NCBI GenBank assembly: GCA_016206275.1
Contig: JACQRY010000110.1
Location: 1-13,809 of the forward strand
Origin: Nitrososphaerota archaeon
GTDB lineage: Archaea > Thermoproteota > Nitrososphaeria > Nitrososphaerales > JACQRY01
Direction of reading: 5' to 3'
Length of the DNA: 13,809 nucleotides
Part shown: positions 12,657 through 13,809 of the stretch, piece by piece
Layout: every line of letters begins with the position of its first letter
How positions within the stretch are numbered: the first letter of the stretch is position 1
The notes under the pieces: generated by a model
The model's input: only the letters and a program-made list of their open reading frames with translations
Told to the model about the DNA's origin: nothing
The model's database searches: none
Translations under genes and position numbers: made by a program

Positions 12657-13809
12657 TTGCAGAAGGCCGTCACCGAGCAAACAGAAGAATGGATACCAAG
12701 CGTCTGTGACATGTGCTATAACTCATGCACCATTAGAGTAAAGAAGGTCAACGGCAAGGTGATGAAGGTAGAAGGGTTGCCTGGCGCACCTCCTAACTTT
12801 GGTGTGATTTGCGCTAAAGGTAACGCTGCGATCATGAATCTATACAATCCTCACCGCATAACTAAACCTTTGATGAGAACAAACCCGGAGAAGGGTCACG
12901 ATGTTGATCCTAGGTGGAAGGAGATTTCTTGGGATGAGGCCCTTAACATCGCAGTTGAAAAACTGAAAAAGGTTAGAGACGATGACCCGAGGAAACTCAT
13001 CGCAGCCACCTTCGACACCTATTCTTTCGTTCCTCTCAGAGCCTTCCTAACGGCCTACGGAACCCCGAATTTCACTGCTGGGCCAGCAGGATACTTCTGT
13101 GGCAACGGGGTGCACCCAGTGGCCTACACCGTTACTGGATCCCTTGATGTACACCCAGATCTTAAGTACTGCAACTACATTCTACTGTTCGGAAACCAGT
13201 TTGGCTTCGTAACCAACTCCAACGCTATGTCCCTGTCGCTTGAAATGGCTGATGCTAGAACGCGGGGAATAAAGATCGTAACAGTAGACCCAGTGCTGTC
13301 AAACGCTGCGGCTCAATCAGACCGTTGGGTACCCATCAGACCGGGAACGGACGCAGCCTTAGCGCTAGGCCTCATTAACGTCCTCATAAACGAGCTCGGA
13401 ATCTACGACAAACAGTACCTCGCCAAGCAGACAAATGCCGCCTACCTAATAGGTCCAGACGAATACTACGTCAGAGACGAAGACGACAAACCTCTGCTAT
13501 GGGACCCGAAGCAAGGCAAACCTAAGCCCTATGATACACCAAGCTTGGATGAGCCTGCCCTAGAAGGAAAATACACTGTTAACGATATGGAGTGCAAGAC
13601 AGCCTTCCAAATCTTCAAAGAGCATGTTGCCAGCTACACTCCTGAAAAAGTTGAGCAGATAACAGGAGTCCCCGCTCAAATCGTAAGAGATGTTGCGAAA
13701 GAGTGGGGTGAGGCAGCTCAAATAGGTAAAACGATTACAATTGATGGTAAAGTTCTGCCCCATCGCCCCGTTGCTGCCACATGGTATAGGGGTGCAGTAG
13801 CTCATAGGC
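12657..13809 (+). CDS. Molybdopterin-dependent oxidoreductase, catalytic subunit (5' part, 384 codons visible)
   Basis: A member of the DMSO-reductase (Mo/W-bisPGD) family, open to the right edge. The N-terminal 4Fe-4S site is C17-x2-C20-x3-C24-x27-C52, followed by the usual K54. Family segments follow: RITKPLMR, WDEALNIAVEKL, a YILLFGNQFGF stretch, RGIKIVTVDPVLSNAAAQSD, the WVPIRPGTDAALALGLINVL stretch and VEQITGVPAQIVRDVAKEW. C148 in YFCGNGV is at the position that normally binds the metal, so a cysteine-ligated enzyme is likely (as in Nap-, Phs- or acetylene-hydratase-type members). The start must be the TTG at 12657, because an in-frame TGA stands at 12648 and only two codons lie between. 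No twin-arginine signal is present, so the enzyme appears cytoplasmic. The substrate cannot be read from this part; partner iron-sulfur or membrane subunits would be to the right. Confidence 0.92.
   Translation, partial: MQKAVTEQTEEWIPSVCDMCYNSCTIRVKKVNGKVMKVEGLPGAPPNFGVICAKGNAAIMNLYNPHRITKPLMRTNPEKGHDVDPRWKEISWDEALNIAVEKLKKVRDDDPRKLIAATFDTYSFVPLRAFLTAYGTPNFTAGPAGYFCGNGVHPVAYTVTGSLDVHPDLKYCNYILLFGNQFGFVTNSNAMSLSLEMADARTRGIKIVTVDPVLSNAAAQSDRWVPIRPGTDAALALGLINVLINELGIYDKQYLAKQTNAAYLIGPDEYYVRDEDDKPLLWDPKQGKPKPYDTPSLDEPALEGKYTVNDMECKTAFQIFKEHVASYTPEKVEQITGVPAQIVRDVAKEWGEAAQIGKTITIDGKVLPHRPVAATWYRGAVAHR

Overview
The window looks archaeal. Most genes have an AT-rich TATA-like box about 25-30 bases upstream of the start codon and little or no leader. 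TTG and GTG starts are frequent, one enzyme is a methylene-H4MPT-reductase-like F420 protein, and the secreted proteins are helical/DUF5667-like with a membrane-anchored winged-helix regulator. I would guess a Thermoproteota (TACK) lineage of the Nitrososphaeria/Bathyarchaeia kind, but no marker gene here fixes the taxon. No tRNA, rRNA, CRISPR array or transposase was recognised.

Layout. Bases 1-50: probable tail of a gene entering from the left. 107-1103: a divergent pair, a small zinc-finger-like protein (-) and a ribbon-helix-helix regulator (+). 1191-4139: three + strand metabolic genes, each with its own promoter: an F420/luciferase-like oxidoreductase, a zinc-type medium-chain dehydrogenase and a DUF1989 protein. 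4281-4966: a vapBC-type toxin-antitoxin pair (AbrB antitoxin, PIN toxin), preceded by a row of small inverted repeats. 4967-5570: a gene-free stretch, strongly C-over-G skewed in its middle. 5621-7954: a leucine-biosynthesis unit (small unknown protein, leuC, leuD) whose LeuC and LeuD are of the bacterial type, followed by a 16-bp perfect palindrome. 8394-12170: three - strand genes for the cell surface. 12657 to the right edge: a molybdopterin oxidoreductase on the + strand, cut by the window.

The most interesting part is 8394-12247. A secreted helical protein (403 aa) is followed after 38 bases by a protein with an extracytoplasmic domain, one membrane helix and a cytoplasmic winged helix (412 aa). 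That protein has the shape of a membrane-bound one-component regulator. A second secreted protein, with a DUF5667-like core (280 aa), lies further downstream in its own transcription unit. A 28-bp element with a TGAAACA-N2-TGTTTCA palindrome, identical at 23 of 28 positions, sits 5-6 bases upstream of the predicted TATA box of both secreted-protein genes. The two secreted proteins also share a VLEGL...LP..A segment, and the 403-aa protein resembles the regulator's extracytoplasmic helical segment. This suggests a small co-regulated surface system: a membrane-tethered regulator, two secreted helical partners and a common operator. The linkage is inference; the operator pair and the domain layout are seen directly.
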